Shown here one piece after another: positions 46,689 to 58,372 of a stretch of DNA of 64,000 bases. The notes below the pieces were generated by a model, which saw nothing but the letters and a program-made list of their open reading frames with translations, made no database searches and was not told the DNA's origin. Where the stretch lies: contig CP075497.1 of NCBI GenBank assembly GCA_021613535.1, forward strand, positions 9,920,001 through 9,984,000, read 5' to 3'. The translations under genes were made by a program, and so were the position numbers. Positions within the stretch are counted from its first letter, which is position 1. Each line of letters starts with the position of its first letter. The DNA is from Adineta vaga (lineage: Eukaryota; Rotifera).

Positions 46689-47152
46689 TCCGTTATTTAT
46701 TTAATCATGCTCGCACATAGAAACTGTGATAGAGTGAGTTGATTTTCTTCTTTTGCCTGGTGATCTCATTATTCATACACACATATATATATATATTTTT
46801 TTTCCCGTCTTCTTTCTATTGCTTTTGCATTCTCACCTTATGCACCTACGAAAAGAAAGATCCGTTGTGATGTTTTTTTTTGTTTTGCCAATGATTTATT
46901 TTTGTTCCATATTTTTTCTTGGTGTGTCTAGTCTTTAACTTGTCAGTTATCTGTAATTTGAAAGAAGAATATCAATTGTAACAAAACAAAACGACGTCAC
47001 ATCTATCCATTTGATAAACATGAATTATTCATTTATTTTTCTCCTATGTAAATGTTTAAAATAAATACACCTGACAGATGCATATTATATATTTTAGTAA
47101 ATAATCTTTTACATGATTCATTTAAAGGAAGAAGGAAAAAAAGTTTTCTTTT
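46689..47152. other. Convergent 3' flanks
   Basis: AT-rich 3' UTR sequence of the plus-strand kinase and the minus-strand propeller-like gene. Candidate AATAAA at about 47060. No gene seen. Confidence 0.5.
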
Positions 47153-47971
47153 TTATCTACAAGAATCTAAAGAAATTGGATCGTAGATTAATAAACGATT
47201 CGGATCATTACATTGTATCACAATTCGAGAAAATGAAGGTATAATAACGATGGATTTTGGTTGATGAATATGACAAATTGTTAGAAGAAGTTTGTCAAGT
47301 GATTGCCAGAGAAGACGATCATCGAATGCATCAGCAATAAGCCATAGTTTTGTATTAAATCGAGTTATAGATGTACCCCCAATAGCAAAACGTCGAATAG
47401 AAAATAAAGTTCGATCAAGATATTCTAATTTCCCCGTATGTGTTGAAACAAAATATTGATCATCAAATTCGATATCTTCACAAACATGATCAAGACGTTT
47501 TTGACGAAGATATTTTAATGTCTTCATATCGTATAATTTCAATGTTCGAGAATCAACACAAGCAATTGTAGTTGAATTGCATGCAATTCGACATTTATTT
47601 TTATCTTTATCAATAATTAAATTATTCGTAAATTGTTCATGTTCTAAATTGTAAGCAAATAATTGTCCATTGGAAATAATTAAAAATTCATTTCGTTGTA
47701 TACACCAAACAAAATCATCAATTGAAGAAGTTAAATCAAGCAATTCAATAGAACGAATTAATTGAAAATTAGTATTTTCAATTCGACATAATTCTAAAAT
47801 ATTTTTCATATTATGGTTATAAATCATTGCAAGTTCATTTCGGGGATAAGGAAGATATGCCATACCACAATACATATAAGAAGGTTCAAGTGGAATAGAA
47901 AATGTTTCGGTTGTAGGATAATTCGATTGATCAAGTTGTTCATGACTATTGATCGACTCAGATGATGTCAT
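47153..47971 (-). CDS. Hypothetical beta-propeller-like protein, 272 aa
   Basis: Single-exon ORF with ATG at 47971 and TAA at 47153. I do not recognise the family. The sequence is a succession of short beta-strand-like segments ending in polar turns (DDFVWCIQRNEFLIISNGQL, RIACNSTTIACVDSRTLKLY, KLEYLDRTLFSIRRFAIGG, FNTKLWLIADAFDDRLLW, RIVIQCNDPNRLLIYDP). This resembles a degenerate WD or Kelch-like propeller, though it has no intact WD dipeptides. There are no signal peptide or membrane segments. The next gene on the same strand (AMN1) lies 445 bp upstream. Function unknown. Confidence 0.6.
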   Translation of the reverse strand: MTSSESINSHEQLDQSNYPTTETFSIPLEPSYMYCGMAYLPYPRNELAMIYNHNMKNILELCRIENTNFQLIRSIELLDLTSSIDDFVWCIQRNEFLIISNGQLFAYNLEHEQFTNNLIIDKDKNKCRIACNSTTIACVDSRTLKLYDMKTLKYLRQKRLDHVCEDIEFDDQYFVSTHTGKLEYLDRTLFSIRRFAIGGTSITRFNTKLWLIADAFDDRLLWQSLDKLLLTICHIHQPKSIVIIPSFSRIVIQCNDPNRLLIYDPISLDSCR

Positions 47972-48416
47972 ATCTATTTACAATCTGAAAATAGAAAACA
48001 CCTACGGAATAGATAGATATCGATTACAAGGTTTTAATTATAAATCTCATGTTTTGTGATTCATATTCTGGAAATGTGAACATTCGGTAATTATATTTTT
48101 GTCAATTCGACTGTTCTGTTAGTAGATATAGTACTTCATTACATATTTTAAATCTTAGTCTATGATATTTGTATCACGAGTATCTTCCATACTTTTGATT
48201 TCTATACAATTACATCTTAAGAGAATACTTTCCTAGAATCATATCTAAATATGAATGAAAAAGAAGAAAAGAAAATTTATCTTTGTACAAATATACATTC
48301 AGAAAAAAAACGATTTAGAATTGTCTTTATTAATGTATAAATTAACAAAATGTTACAAAGTAGAATAAAATGCACAAAACCGAGATTAGAAAAAAACATC
48401 ACGTCATTATTCTTTT
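47972..48416. other. Intergenic region
   Basis: 445 bp between two minus-strand genes. AT-rich, no feature seen apart from likely AMN1 3' UTR sequence. Confidence 0.5.
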
Positions 48417-49241
48417 TTAAACTGGAATGGACCAAACAAGATAGGATAATTGATGCGTTTGTTGATTAATATTTTGTCGTGATCGTTCGGTTAATTTTGG
48501 ACATTGAGTAAAACCAATAGTTTTTAAATTTGGACAATGTTTGAGCAAATAAAGAAAACCATCATCAGTAATTTCTCTACACATTTTCAAATTAATTTCA
48601 TTTAATGTATAATGAAAAGTGGATTGTCCAATTGACATCAATGATTCATCTGTAATACGTGTTTGTGTTAATGCTAATGATCGAAGATGAGTTATTTGTT
48701 GAAGAGCAATAATACCTTGATCAGATATTTGTAAACAACCTGATAAATCAAGTTCTATTAAACGTAAACAATATCTTCCGATCGCAATAACACTTTCATC
48801 TGTTATTTGTGAACAATTTTGTAAACGAATTTTTCTTAAAGATGGAAATTGTTGAACGAACTGTACCAAGCCGTAATCAGTTATATTCGGACTACGTAAA
48901 TGAAGAACCAATGGATTCAATACGGATGTTGTTGTCGAAACATCTTGACTAGATTGAAGACGTTTCCGTTCAACCTGTGCTGTTAATGAACAACGTGCCA
49001 TAATTATCAATGCTTGATCAGTTATATTTGTACAATCACGAAAATCGAATGTACGTGTCCGACAATTGAGTAAAAGTGATAGATTATCATCATTTAATAA
49101 ACCACGATGTGAAAGTAAAGTAAATAAACGTGCTTTAAGATTTGCAGGTAATACATTCAATGTTGATGCTTGTGTTGATAAAATGATATTGAAATGATTA
49201 ACAATTGCATATTCGCATATGACAACTAATTTAGATGCCAT
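48417..49241 (-). CDS. AMN1: AMN1-like leucine-rich repeat protein, 274 aa
   Basis: Single-exon ORF. It matches animal AMN1 along its whole length (vertebrate form about 258 aa): start region with LPANLKARLFTLLSHRG, FDFRDCTNITDQALI, then cysteine-containing LRRs of the C-C-N-I-T-D type (IRLQNCSQITDESVIAIGRY, ELDLSGCLQISDQGIIALQQ, EINLKMCREITDDGFLYL, TIGFTQCPKLTERS), and an ending YLVWSIPV. AMN1 in yeast antagonises the mitotic exit network; the animal protein is poorly characterised. No F-box is seen, consistent with AMN1. An extra Ser/Thr loop (SQDVSTTTSV) interrupts the first repeats. Confidence 0.85.
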   Translation of the reverse strand: MASKLVVICEYAIVNHFNIILSTQASTLNVLPANLKARLFTLLSHRGLLNDDNLSLLLNCRTRTFDFRDCTNITDQALIIMARCSLTAQVERKRLQSSQDVSTTTSVLNPLVLHLRSPNITDYGLVQFVQQFPSLRKIRLQNCSQITDESVIAIGRYCLRLIELDLSGCLQISDQGIIALQQITHLRSLALTQTRITDESLMSIGQSTFHYTLNEINLKMCREITDDGFLYLLKHCPNLKTIGFTQCPKLTERSRQNINQQTHQLSYLVWSIPV

Positions 49242-49549
49242 GATCTAAAAGACAAAAATGATAAAAGTTAAGTCCCCAAAGATATGTTTAATAACTTAAT
49301 AAATAAAAAAGAAAGGCAAAAAATTATGTCGTTCACAATATAAAAATTTCACAATTAGATAAAAAGAGAAAAAAAAACCCCGATCAGATTAATAAACATT
49401 AAATGTTTGGGAATGTGACTGTCATTGTCGTCAGTATTAACATTGCAGAAAAATCACATTTGTATTGCTACAGAGAGAAAATATTGAGTAAAAATGATTT
49501 GTTCAGATAACTTTAAAAATGATCATTGGCGTCAGTAAAGTTCAAATTA

Positions 49550-50962
49550 TCAGTTTGATAATTCGATTGTATCAAGTACAGAAAAGCATTTCGAAAAATT
49601 AACATTCGAAAGTAAACAACCTTGTCGTCGAGCACCCCAAATTGCAGCACCTAATTCATCAAAAGAGACAGTACTCTTAGAGAAAAAAAAACGTTTTCAT
49701 GATTATGCATACCGATTGCGGCTGATGATGTCAATTGGACAAGTTCAATTTTATTAAATGGTAATGTATTTCCCTGAGAAACGCCTTCCACAAAACCTAC
49801 AGATAATAAATAATTCAAATGGAAATAGACATGGAAGTCAAAATAGACATACCCTGTTTCAAAAATTTCCAACTACGAAAAACGGAGCCAACAACAACAA
49901 CGCGTAATTTACCTTGTTCATATAATTTTTTATCAATTGAAGGTGAAATAGCTCGAAGATGAGCACCCAAAATATATCCCGCATCTTTGAATAATTCTCG
50001 ACTTGCTTCATCATTAGTATTCGAAACCACTATAATAAAAGAAAACCAAGGAGTAAATGTGAAAGAAACAAAATCAATTTGTGCAAACGAACATTCAGCA
50101 ATAACTTGAGTGAAACGTGCAATATAATCTTTTTGGAAATTTTTATAAAAATGATTCAACAATTGGCTCATACTTTCTACCTATTCATTAAAATAAAATA
50201 CAATGAATAAAAGAAAACAACATACACTTACTTGAAAATAAGTTTTAATTTCATTCTTCAATTTTGTTAAATCATGAGGTGATAAATGTAAATTATCTTC
50301 GTGATCAAAAACACGTTTTATTGCACGTTGTGCAATCCAATAAGCACTTCCTTCATCCCCCAACAAATGGCCCCATCTAAACAGATGAAAATAAAAATGA
50401 TGAAATATCAATTTGTGTTCTTTACCCTCCAGCTCGTTTCTTTGTACCATCTTCATTATAAACAACACAGTTTGAACCTGTTCCAGATATAATCACTACT
50501 CCACCATTGGGAACTGGCCCGATTAAATCTTCTCCAATAGATATTTTGTTTACATCAATATTAAGTAATTTCAATTCACGACGCAAATTATCTTGAGATT
50601 CTAGTTGTCCAGCTCCACTTAAGACCATTCCCTTTAATAAAATACTTTTAAAAATATTATCTTTCATTTTTTCTCTACTTACAACACTAACAAGATAATC
50701 CCAATCGACTTCACCTTTAGCAAGAATATCATCGATTAATTGCTTCAATAACTTGGCAACATTATCGAATCCTCTTACCTTGAATTACAAAAGAAACAAC
50801 AACAACAACAACAATAATAATTTGTTCAAATCAACTATATGACATTACCCACGGATTTGACGGTCCTGTTTCTAATGTCACATAAACTTTGCCATTTTCA
50901 TCAATCAATACTCCTTCAGTTTTCGATGCTCCGCCTTCAATTCCGATGAATAGTCGATTCAT
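49550..50962 (-). CDS. NAGK: N-acetyl-D-glucosamine kinase (NAGK), about 350 aa
   Basis: Multi-exon gene, ATG at 50962, stop at 49550. It opens with the phosphate-binding segment MNRLFIGIEGGASKTEGVLI. It continues with MVLSGAGQL, the catalytic-Asp region IGEDLIGPVPNGGVVIISG and TGSNCVV, the sugar-kinase segment GGWGHLLGDEGSAYWIAQRA (human NAGK differs at few positions), RVVVVGSVFRSWKFLKQG, and a C-terminal LTSSAAIG..GAAIWGARRQG. This is the actin-like ATPase (BadF/BadG/NAGK) fold. The enzyme makes GlcNAc-6-phosphate from salvaged GlcNAc in the cytosol, feeding UDP-GlcNAc synthesis. Introns are about 50 nt. All key segments are present, so it should be active. Confidence 0.93.
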
Positions 50963-51351
50963 AATCTAAAGAATATGTAAAACTACAATTGTTCTTTCTT
51001 TTTCTATTTCTCTTTCTCACTCTCCCTCGGCAGCAATAGATTTAACATTATAAAAAAAAACGGGAGAGACGTTTTAATAAAATACTCATAAAAAACACAA
51101 CATGAAATGAGAAGAAAAAACAGGGAGATAAGTATATTTATATATATATATGTACACATAACAACCAAAAGAACGATTAAAAAAATGCTACATGACTACT
51201 GAGAAAAAAGAAAGTAAAGGATATAGTTTATAGAGTTTGTAACCTCTGGAAAAGATAAGAAATATGTTTTTATTTGACAACAAATAGATACAATAAAAAT
51301 TTCGAGGGATTTGACTAATATAAATAAAACACACACATACACACACATTAT
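50963..51351. other. Intergenic region
   Basis: About 390 bp. NAGK 5' flank and 3' UTR of the following low-complexity gene; short CA runs near 51330-51348. No gene seen. Confidence 0.5.
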
Positions 51352-52376
51352 CTAATTGTAAGAGTTCAAATTACTCGGATATGACTGAGTTGAGTTGATG
51401 TTCGACTGTTCAGATGGAAGATTATTAGTTGCATAATCGACTGAATGTTGATGTTGGATGTAATGACCGTTAGAACGACGATCATGATCAGAACGATTTT
51501 CTTTAAAAAAAAAACGATTTCTTTTTCGAATCAAAGTTTTATATTTCAAAAAGTCTTTACTTTTATAATAGGATTGTGAAGGATGTTGCTGTTCATTATG
51601 ATAGTATTGTTGATCTCCTTGACGTCGCTGAGTTGGCGGTGAAGATTGAGATTGTTGATGATAATTAGCTGAATTTGTCATTAGAGCATTCATTGAACGA
51701 TGTGATGGAAATCGATTCGTTTTAGGATTCCAGTAGGTATCATTATTTCCTCCGCTATAATTTCGTGTATAATTTCCATTACCAGATCGACGAGGATTAT
51801 AAGTATTCCAATATTGTTGTCCAGAATGTTGATGAGTATAATGTTGCTGAGATGATGAATTTGAGTGTGAATGTCCTTTCGAATAATGTGATGGATTTGT
51901 TTCATTCATATGTGTGTTATTTGTCGGTGGTGCTGACAAAGAATTTCCTGTTCGACGTGATCCATCATTATGATTGTGATCAAACCAAACTGAACGAAAA
52001 ATAATGTTCAAATGATTATCATTTTAAAACATCGTGACGAACCTTTCTGTAAATGTTGAATAATATCACAAAAATTCGAGAATCCTTCCATATTAATTGA
52101 TGCTGTTGTTATGGATTCAGCGAAGGAACTTGTTCTTGAATTTTGTCCTGATCTATTAGACAAGAAGAAGAAGAAACAAAATTGAAATCTCAATTTAATC
52201 TGCAAAAACTCTATTACTAACCGTTCATTATTATTAGTTGAAAACTGAAATTGTTTTTCACCGATTGATGAATTCGGTGTTGAAGAATTCGTCGATGGAT
52301 ATCGTTGCCATTGTTCTTCTCGTGAATTTATATATTCTTCATTCGTTTGTATCTCAGGCATATGAACAGTACTCAT
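51352..52376 (-). CDS. Low-complexity Asn/Ser/Gln/His-rich protein, about 260 aa, four exons
   Basis: ATG at 52376 (MSTVHMPEIQTNEEYINSRE). Exons join through ~55-nt introns near 52160-52220, 51990-52045 and 51500-51560. Apparent frame extension through the last of these (KDFLKYKT) is intron. The only non-repetitive part is a short, possibly structured segment, INMEGFSNFCDIIQHLQK; the rest is Asn, Ser, Gln, His and Tyr with RG/RR pairs, typical of RNA-binding or granule-associated disordered proteins. No domain recognised, so no function assigned. Splice consensus and consistent frame support real coding. Confidence 0.6.
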
Positions 52377-53646
52377 CGTGAATTTATCGTTAATTCAAAA
52401 GATTTTTATTAAATAAATATTCAAAAAAAACAAGTTCAATAAATAAAATTTACTAAATAAAAAACAAACAAACAATTGATATGAATTCTATTGGATTGAT
52501 TAACGCAAATAAAAAGTAAATTGAGATACTCTCTAATTAATAGAAATGATTTCAATTCGAAAAAATCATATAGAAGTATCTTGGAAATAAAATATTACAA
52601 AAAAACCGAGTTTTATTCATGTTATACTACCAGCGACATCTATTCTTTTGAGGAATTCGATATAATTTTTATCCAAAAGTAAGATTCATCTATCAAATGT
52701 AAATGCACGAAACATGTTTCTTTCTATAATAGAAATATATTCTCAAAGAAAACTAGAACACAAATCTGATTCGAACATACTCGAGACATTCTAGAAAGTT
52801 CTTTAGACAAATAAACAAACATGTTTACAAGAAAATTGATCGAAATAATATTGATCAACATTAAATAACCTTGCAGTATCTATTCACATGACTGATTTGC
52901 CTTACAGCTAAACATTATTCTATATAAATAAATATCTTTGTTAGTAGAAAAATACTTCTTAGTACTGCCAAGTTCAATAGTACACGATCAATCAACAGGT
53001 TTATATTACACAGTAAGATTATGTATCAATATCGATAGGAATTCTTTTTTTCTTTTTTTTTCTATGAATATATTTGATGCTTTAACAGTGTCTGTCGTTT
53101 GATGATCTTTTCACAGCTTTTCACATTGTTCGTTTGTCTTTTTCCTTAAGGATGTATACGAGAATAGTTGTATACTTGAATAAAAAAAACTAATTTCGAA
53201 CAAACACATACTATTCCTTTGTGTCTCTCGCACGATAAAGTAAAACTCTCATGAAAATAACTACTATTAATATATATCTTTTCTCAGTAACTCATGTCTC
53301 TCTATGTAAAATATAGAAACGATAATCAGAGTATGTATTTTTTTGTTTGTATTTTATTTAGAGAGAAAAAAAATACAAAAGCAAAAAGAATAATTCAATC
53401 AGTCGAACTGATCATAAATATAATCTATTTGTTCATTTTTACTGTGTTAGATAGTGCAGCTGACTGCATATACACTGAAAAAAAAGAACAATAGAAAAAA
53501 AAGAGGCAATTCGCTATACAACAAACAAAAGAAGAAGAACACAGAAATTCGTGTCCTCTTGTTTTGTTAACACGGAAATAGTCTGTATATGATACAACGA
53601 TGCGTAAAGTCTATATATCTTGGTGAATTCATTGCTTATCATGATC
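52377..53646. other. Intergenic region, 1.3 kb
   Basis: AT-rich. Plus-strand frames at 53294-53494 and 53589-53810 have no domain; the latter is antisense to part of the CxxC micro-gene's second exon. No RNA gene seen. Confidence 0.5.
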
Positions 53647-54035
53647 TCATTTACCACAATGAGAACAATGTCGTCTATTTAACGAATCAAATTGATCATC
53701 AATCGAACTATCATTCCTTAACTCCGAGGAGAAATCAAGTCGTGAAGTATTCAACGTTCGTTTTGCTTTCGCTGTTTTCGTTGTTTGAGTTGATGGAGAT
53801 GAGACCATAATCCCATTTGTTAGTTTATGTATCGTTCTTCCACGTTTTTTACAACTAATGAAAAAGAAGACAATAATGAGAGTATTGAAAAAATGATGTC
53901 AACATACCAGGTTGAATCAATCCCGGCATTAATATATATCGAACCATTTAGATCACTGATCTCGGACAAATGTCGATCTAATGGTTGTGCTGGTGTTTTT
54001 CGAATCTTTTGTCGACGGACAATAGTGCTGCTCAT
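53647..54035 (-). CDS. Small two-exon gene with C-terminal CxxC, 111 aa
   Basis: Exon 1 (53908-54035) starts MSSTIVRRQKIRKTPAQPLD and ends at a CTG|GTATGT donor. A 53-nt intron with a pyrimidine-rich end (CTTCTTTTTCATTAG) leads to exon 2 (53647-53854), and the joined frame is exactly 336 nt. The product is basic at the N-terminus. It has SEISDLNGSIYINAG, a CCKKRGR cluster at the junction, a Lys/Ser/Thr-rich middle, and ends RRHCSHCGK. A further donor inside the last codons (TGTG|GTAAAT) could extend it. Family not recognised; the terminal Cys pair could bind metal or be part of a longer zinc motif. It lies just downstream of HGS on the same strand. Confidence 0.5.
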
Positions 54036-54821
54036 AGTGAAAAAGAGAAGTTATAGAAGAAAATTAAAAATGACAAATAGTTGTACACAAGAAAATAACG
54101 TTACAGATCTTGTATCTGTGAATGACTGTGTATTGGAGTAGGAAGAGTAGGCGAAGAAGAGAACACGTTCTGACGACGATTTATTCTCGATCTGAAAGTA
54201 ACGCGCACATATATATACTTGTTCAGATGTCTGCCGTTCTCTTTCCTATGAAAAGAACGCAAGAGAGAAAGAGAAACGAGAGAAAATGAGAGATACATAG
54301 AAAAAATAGCGTGCCGCTCAAACAATCATTGTCTCACGCTAATGTAATTTCTTTCTCTTCATCGTTCAACACTTTGTCTATCATCATATATTACCTGTAC
54401 GGTTCTTCATATATCATCATCGATAGTTATTCATTAAGTTATGGTCAACTAACAAGTTCTCATCAATTGATTTGTTCTGCATCAAGATTTTATTTTTCTT
54501 CCGAAAAAAAAACATTTCTTTCATAGATTACAATCAAACGAAGAGAGAAAAAGAGAAATGTAGAATAGAGAAGAACGAAAGAAAGGAAGAAAAAAAAACG
54601 AGCGAATATCCGTTTGTCCTCGAAGTACGATGTTAGTCTTAATAAAGAAAATTTAGAGACAGAAGACGAAATCGAATAGACATTCAATTATTAATATGTT
54701 TTTGTTTTTTGAGAACAATTTCTGTTCTATATACATGATAAGCATAAAAATAGTTTAAGAGAATGTGAAAAAGAAAAAAACATGATTGCACGTAAATGGT
54801 AAAAAGAAGTTTTGAAAATGC
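54036..54821. other. Intergenic region between HGS 3' end and the CxxC gene
   Basis: About 790 bp with purine-rich stretches (54245-54300, 54535-54600). Frames here are low-complexity. No gene seen. Confidence 0.5.
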
Positions 54822-55503
54822 TTAATCGAAAGATATCAATTGTGGTTCAGGTTTTTCTTCATTAATAACAGGATTCGATTGATGCTCATACTCATGCTGA
54901 CGTTGTTGTTGTTGCTGTTGCTGTGGCGGTTGTTGTTGTTGAGTATAAGACATATTCACATTATTAGGAATTGGCATTGAGCCAGGAGGAAGATTGTAAT
55001 TGTTATCTACGATATAAAAATAGAAGCATGAGTCAAACGAAACAATCCTTTTGTCAATAGATAGTTATTTCATTTATGACTGAAATAGCTCTTATAGATA
55101 CGTGTTCGATATTTTTTTCTTGTCATTCGTGATATAAATTTTTTTAAAGATAAAAATGAATACCTCCATTAGCTCCCATAGTATATGGCGTAGGCACATG
55201 AGGTAATAAGTTTGCATCTGTTTTCGGTGGATACATCATCATTGGTGGATAATGAGTTGGAGGTAAAGATGTTTGTGTCGGAAATTGTTGTCCGAATGTA
55301 TATTGATTTGTTGGATCCGCTAATTGTTGTGTTGGTAAAGTAGTATATGGTGGTTGATAGGGAATATTTTGTTGAGGTAATTGACTGTAATCATATGAGA
55401 CCATTGACTATAAGAATAAATAATTAGTTATTTATAATAAATAAATTCTTATGATTAGGACCTTAAGAAAGCAAATGATTAGTGTAAGTAATAGATAAGT
55501 CCG

Positions 55504-55534
<31 letters not shown>

Positions 55535-58313
55535 TACTTCTTTAGTTATGACTTTCGATATTGTTGGTTTTCATTCTATAGCTGATTAGTTTTTTACAGA
55601 AAGTCTGCACTTTATCTATTGATCCGATAGAAAAAGTTATTTTCTTCACTCAAGGAAAAAAGGAGCCAGTGATTTTATTATTCAATGAATAGTGATAATA
55701 TTGTTTTTGTTTGTGAAAGAAAACTTCTTACCAATTGAGGATTTTGTGAAAGTTGTTCACGTGCTAATGTCATTTGTCGTTGTTGTTCGAGACGAGTTTT
55801 CATTTCAATTTCTTGTTGTGCTAAACGTTGAAGATGAATTTGACGTTGATATTCAAGATATTCCTATATGAGAAAGAAAATGATTTGTTTTCTTTTTCTA
55901 AAAATAAACAAGAAAAACAAATCAACAAACTTGTTTCTTTTGTCTCATAAAATCAAGTTTTTGTGCCAATTGAATTTGCCGTTGTCGATCACGTTCTAAA
56001 GCTTCTCGTTGTTTTCTTTCATAATGGTCTGTACGTAAAGCATTTAATGCTTCACGTGCATCTTTTAATTGATTTAGTTTATCTTGTAAATTCTCAAAAT
56101 ATCCTTAAAAAGAACGAAAATAAAACTTCCTTTTTTATTCAAAATTGAAAATGATCTGAAAGAATTTACCTCGTTTATCTTCTAACAATTGCATATAACG
56201 GTGTAATTCAGGATGAAGATGTTGAAGCATAACAAAAACTGATTGAACAGCTGTGTCTGTTGTTACATTTCTACTACGTTGTTGATTACTTAACATTCGA
56301 AATTTAAAATTATTAATATGATCAGTAACAAGCGTAGTAAATTGATCGATTTCACTATCAGTGATGAATTTATTCAATTCATCCTGAAAAAATATCATCA
56401 AACATGTTCGAAATACAGAAAAGAACAGTTCGATTTATTTACCGGTAAAGATGCTGTTAGTTCAATTCCATGCACGTGTCCATGTCCATTAGAAACGTTC
56501 GTCGGAATTGGTTGTTCCTGTTGTTGTTCTCGACGTCCTCGTTCGATATATTTTGTTAATTCCGAATATTCATTACTAGTTTCAGGAGCACTCTAGAGAT
56601 GAATAGATTTTACGGATTTGAATCGATATTGTAATTCAATAAGGAATTGAATAATTACCGAAGTATTATTATTTACTGGAGCTGATAGAAAACTTGACAT
56701 AGCATATTTTTGTGTTAACATTTTCTTCTGTCTTTCTTTTTCTTCTGCTTCACTTTGTGACATCGCTAATGCCAATTGAAAAGATTCTTCTTCATCAATT
56801 TCTGCTTGACTTTTTGTCTAAACATAACACACAATAATGAAATGTTTGCAATTCTATTCTTAAATAATATTTCTCTTACTTGACTTGGCGGCGGAGCAGA
56901 TGATGACATTGTTCTTACTGTTGAAACTGGTTTGACAATTGGATTTGAGCTTAATGGTACTCTAAATTTAATTGGTCTATTGAAAAAAATCAAGTAAATC
57001 TCTTTCATAGTTACCCCGATGTTAATTTTTCATAACATGCATCACAAACACGAACTTCGCGATCGAAACCATATTTTGGAACAGCACATTGTTTTGAAGA
57101 GCCTAGAAAGATTTTTGAGAGATAAATCGTAAACTGTTTACTTATTTTTATTTACATTTATCGCAAAAGATATCGCCACATGCTCGACAATGATGCTATA
57201 AGAAATAATCAAAATGAAACATGAAGAAATGTTCAATAAAAAATTTTACTTTTCGAATAAATGTAGTAAATGTTTGTCGACAACGAAAACATTCTTTATC
57301 ATCTCGCCATTCAGGTGCTATATCACTGTTTTCAAACATAGCTTCACTTTCTTTCAATGGTGGAAAACGATAATTTTCAATTTTCATTAAATTATATGTG
57401 TCAGTAAAAATCTTATGTTGCTGACCTTTGAATAAAAATAAAAACTATGGAATGACCTTTTGTTTTCAAGTGTAAAACATACCAAGACCATGTGACCAAC
57501 ATTGAAGTAATTCGAGAACTTTATCACGAATCACATCTGGACCATTCTTTCAAACAAAACAAAGATAAATGTATTACTTATCTACGTATTTAATTAATAA
57601 TAATAATAATATACTTTTGCTAATTCACGTAATGCATCGACCATATCTCGTTGTGCAAGTTCTTTATGAACTGATCCTCCACAATTTTTAACTATCGATT
57701 CCAAACACTGAAAAAAAAAGCGAAAAAAGATATTCAAGTTCAATTAATCTTATCATTTCATGCTTGAAAGTCTTAATTGTGATGAAGTTATTCTAGACTA
57801 CTGAGAAATAATTGCAACTAGTACAAGATAATGTAAAACACCTGTTGACTGTTATTATATTACTCGAATGATTAGTCACTAAATTCTATCTGATTTCATG
57901 AAAACACAAACTAACATGATACACTATAAATAGACTATAATTAGATTTGTTACAATATTAATTTAACATTTACTGTAATTGATAGATCTATTTTTTTACT
58001 TTCATCAACTGTATATGTGAATGTTTGTGACAGAATGGTTTCGAAGAACTTACCTGAAGTGCACTAAGAATAACATGGGCATTTTCATGGCCAAATTTTT
58101 TCTTAATTGTTTGAATGGCATATTTAGCTCTAGAAATGAAATGTGTATTGTGAAGGAAAATCAAATCGAATATTCTTACGGAACTTCTTGTGATTTAACG
58201 ATATCGCATAATTGAAGAACTGATTCCCAATCAGGTTCAAGTAACAATGGACTTGTTGCTTTATCTAATAATTTATCAAAAATCTTCGTATTTGATAAAC
58301 TAAATAAACTCAT
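54822..58313 (-). CDS. HGS: HGS/Hrs, ESCRT-0 endosomal sorting subunit, about 675 aa, about 14 exons
   Basis: ATG at 58313. Order: VHS domain (residues ~1-140: LLDKATSPLLLEPDWESVLQ, IKKKFGHENAHVILSALQ, LESIVKNCGGSVHKELA); FYVE zinc finger (~160-222) with all signatures, WRDDKECFRC, RKHHCRACG and REVRVCDACY, which bind PI3P; a ubiquitin-interacting motif (DEEESFQLALAMSQSEAEEK) almost identical to vertebrate HRS; a long coiled coil (~430-530) rich in Gln/Arg; a Pro/Gln/Tyr-rich tail; and the terminal clathrin box LISFD. HGS recruits ubiquitinated cargo on endosomes together with STAM. It is about 100 residues shorter than human HGS (777). Most introns are about 50 nt; the one between the third and second exons (57710-58055) is about 350 nt. 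Confidence 0.96.
55506..55533. repeat. (TCA)n microsatellite in an HGS intron
   Basis: About nine uninterrupted TCA units inside a longer intron (about 55407-55730) of HGS. Confidence 0.85.
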
Positions 58314-58372
58314 GTTAATCTAAAAAGAATAAAAGAAAAAAGTATAATAAACTCAAATGAAATTCCATGAAT

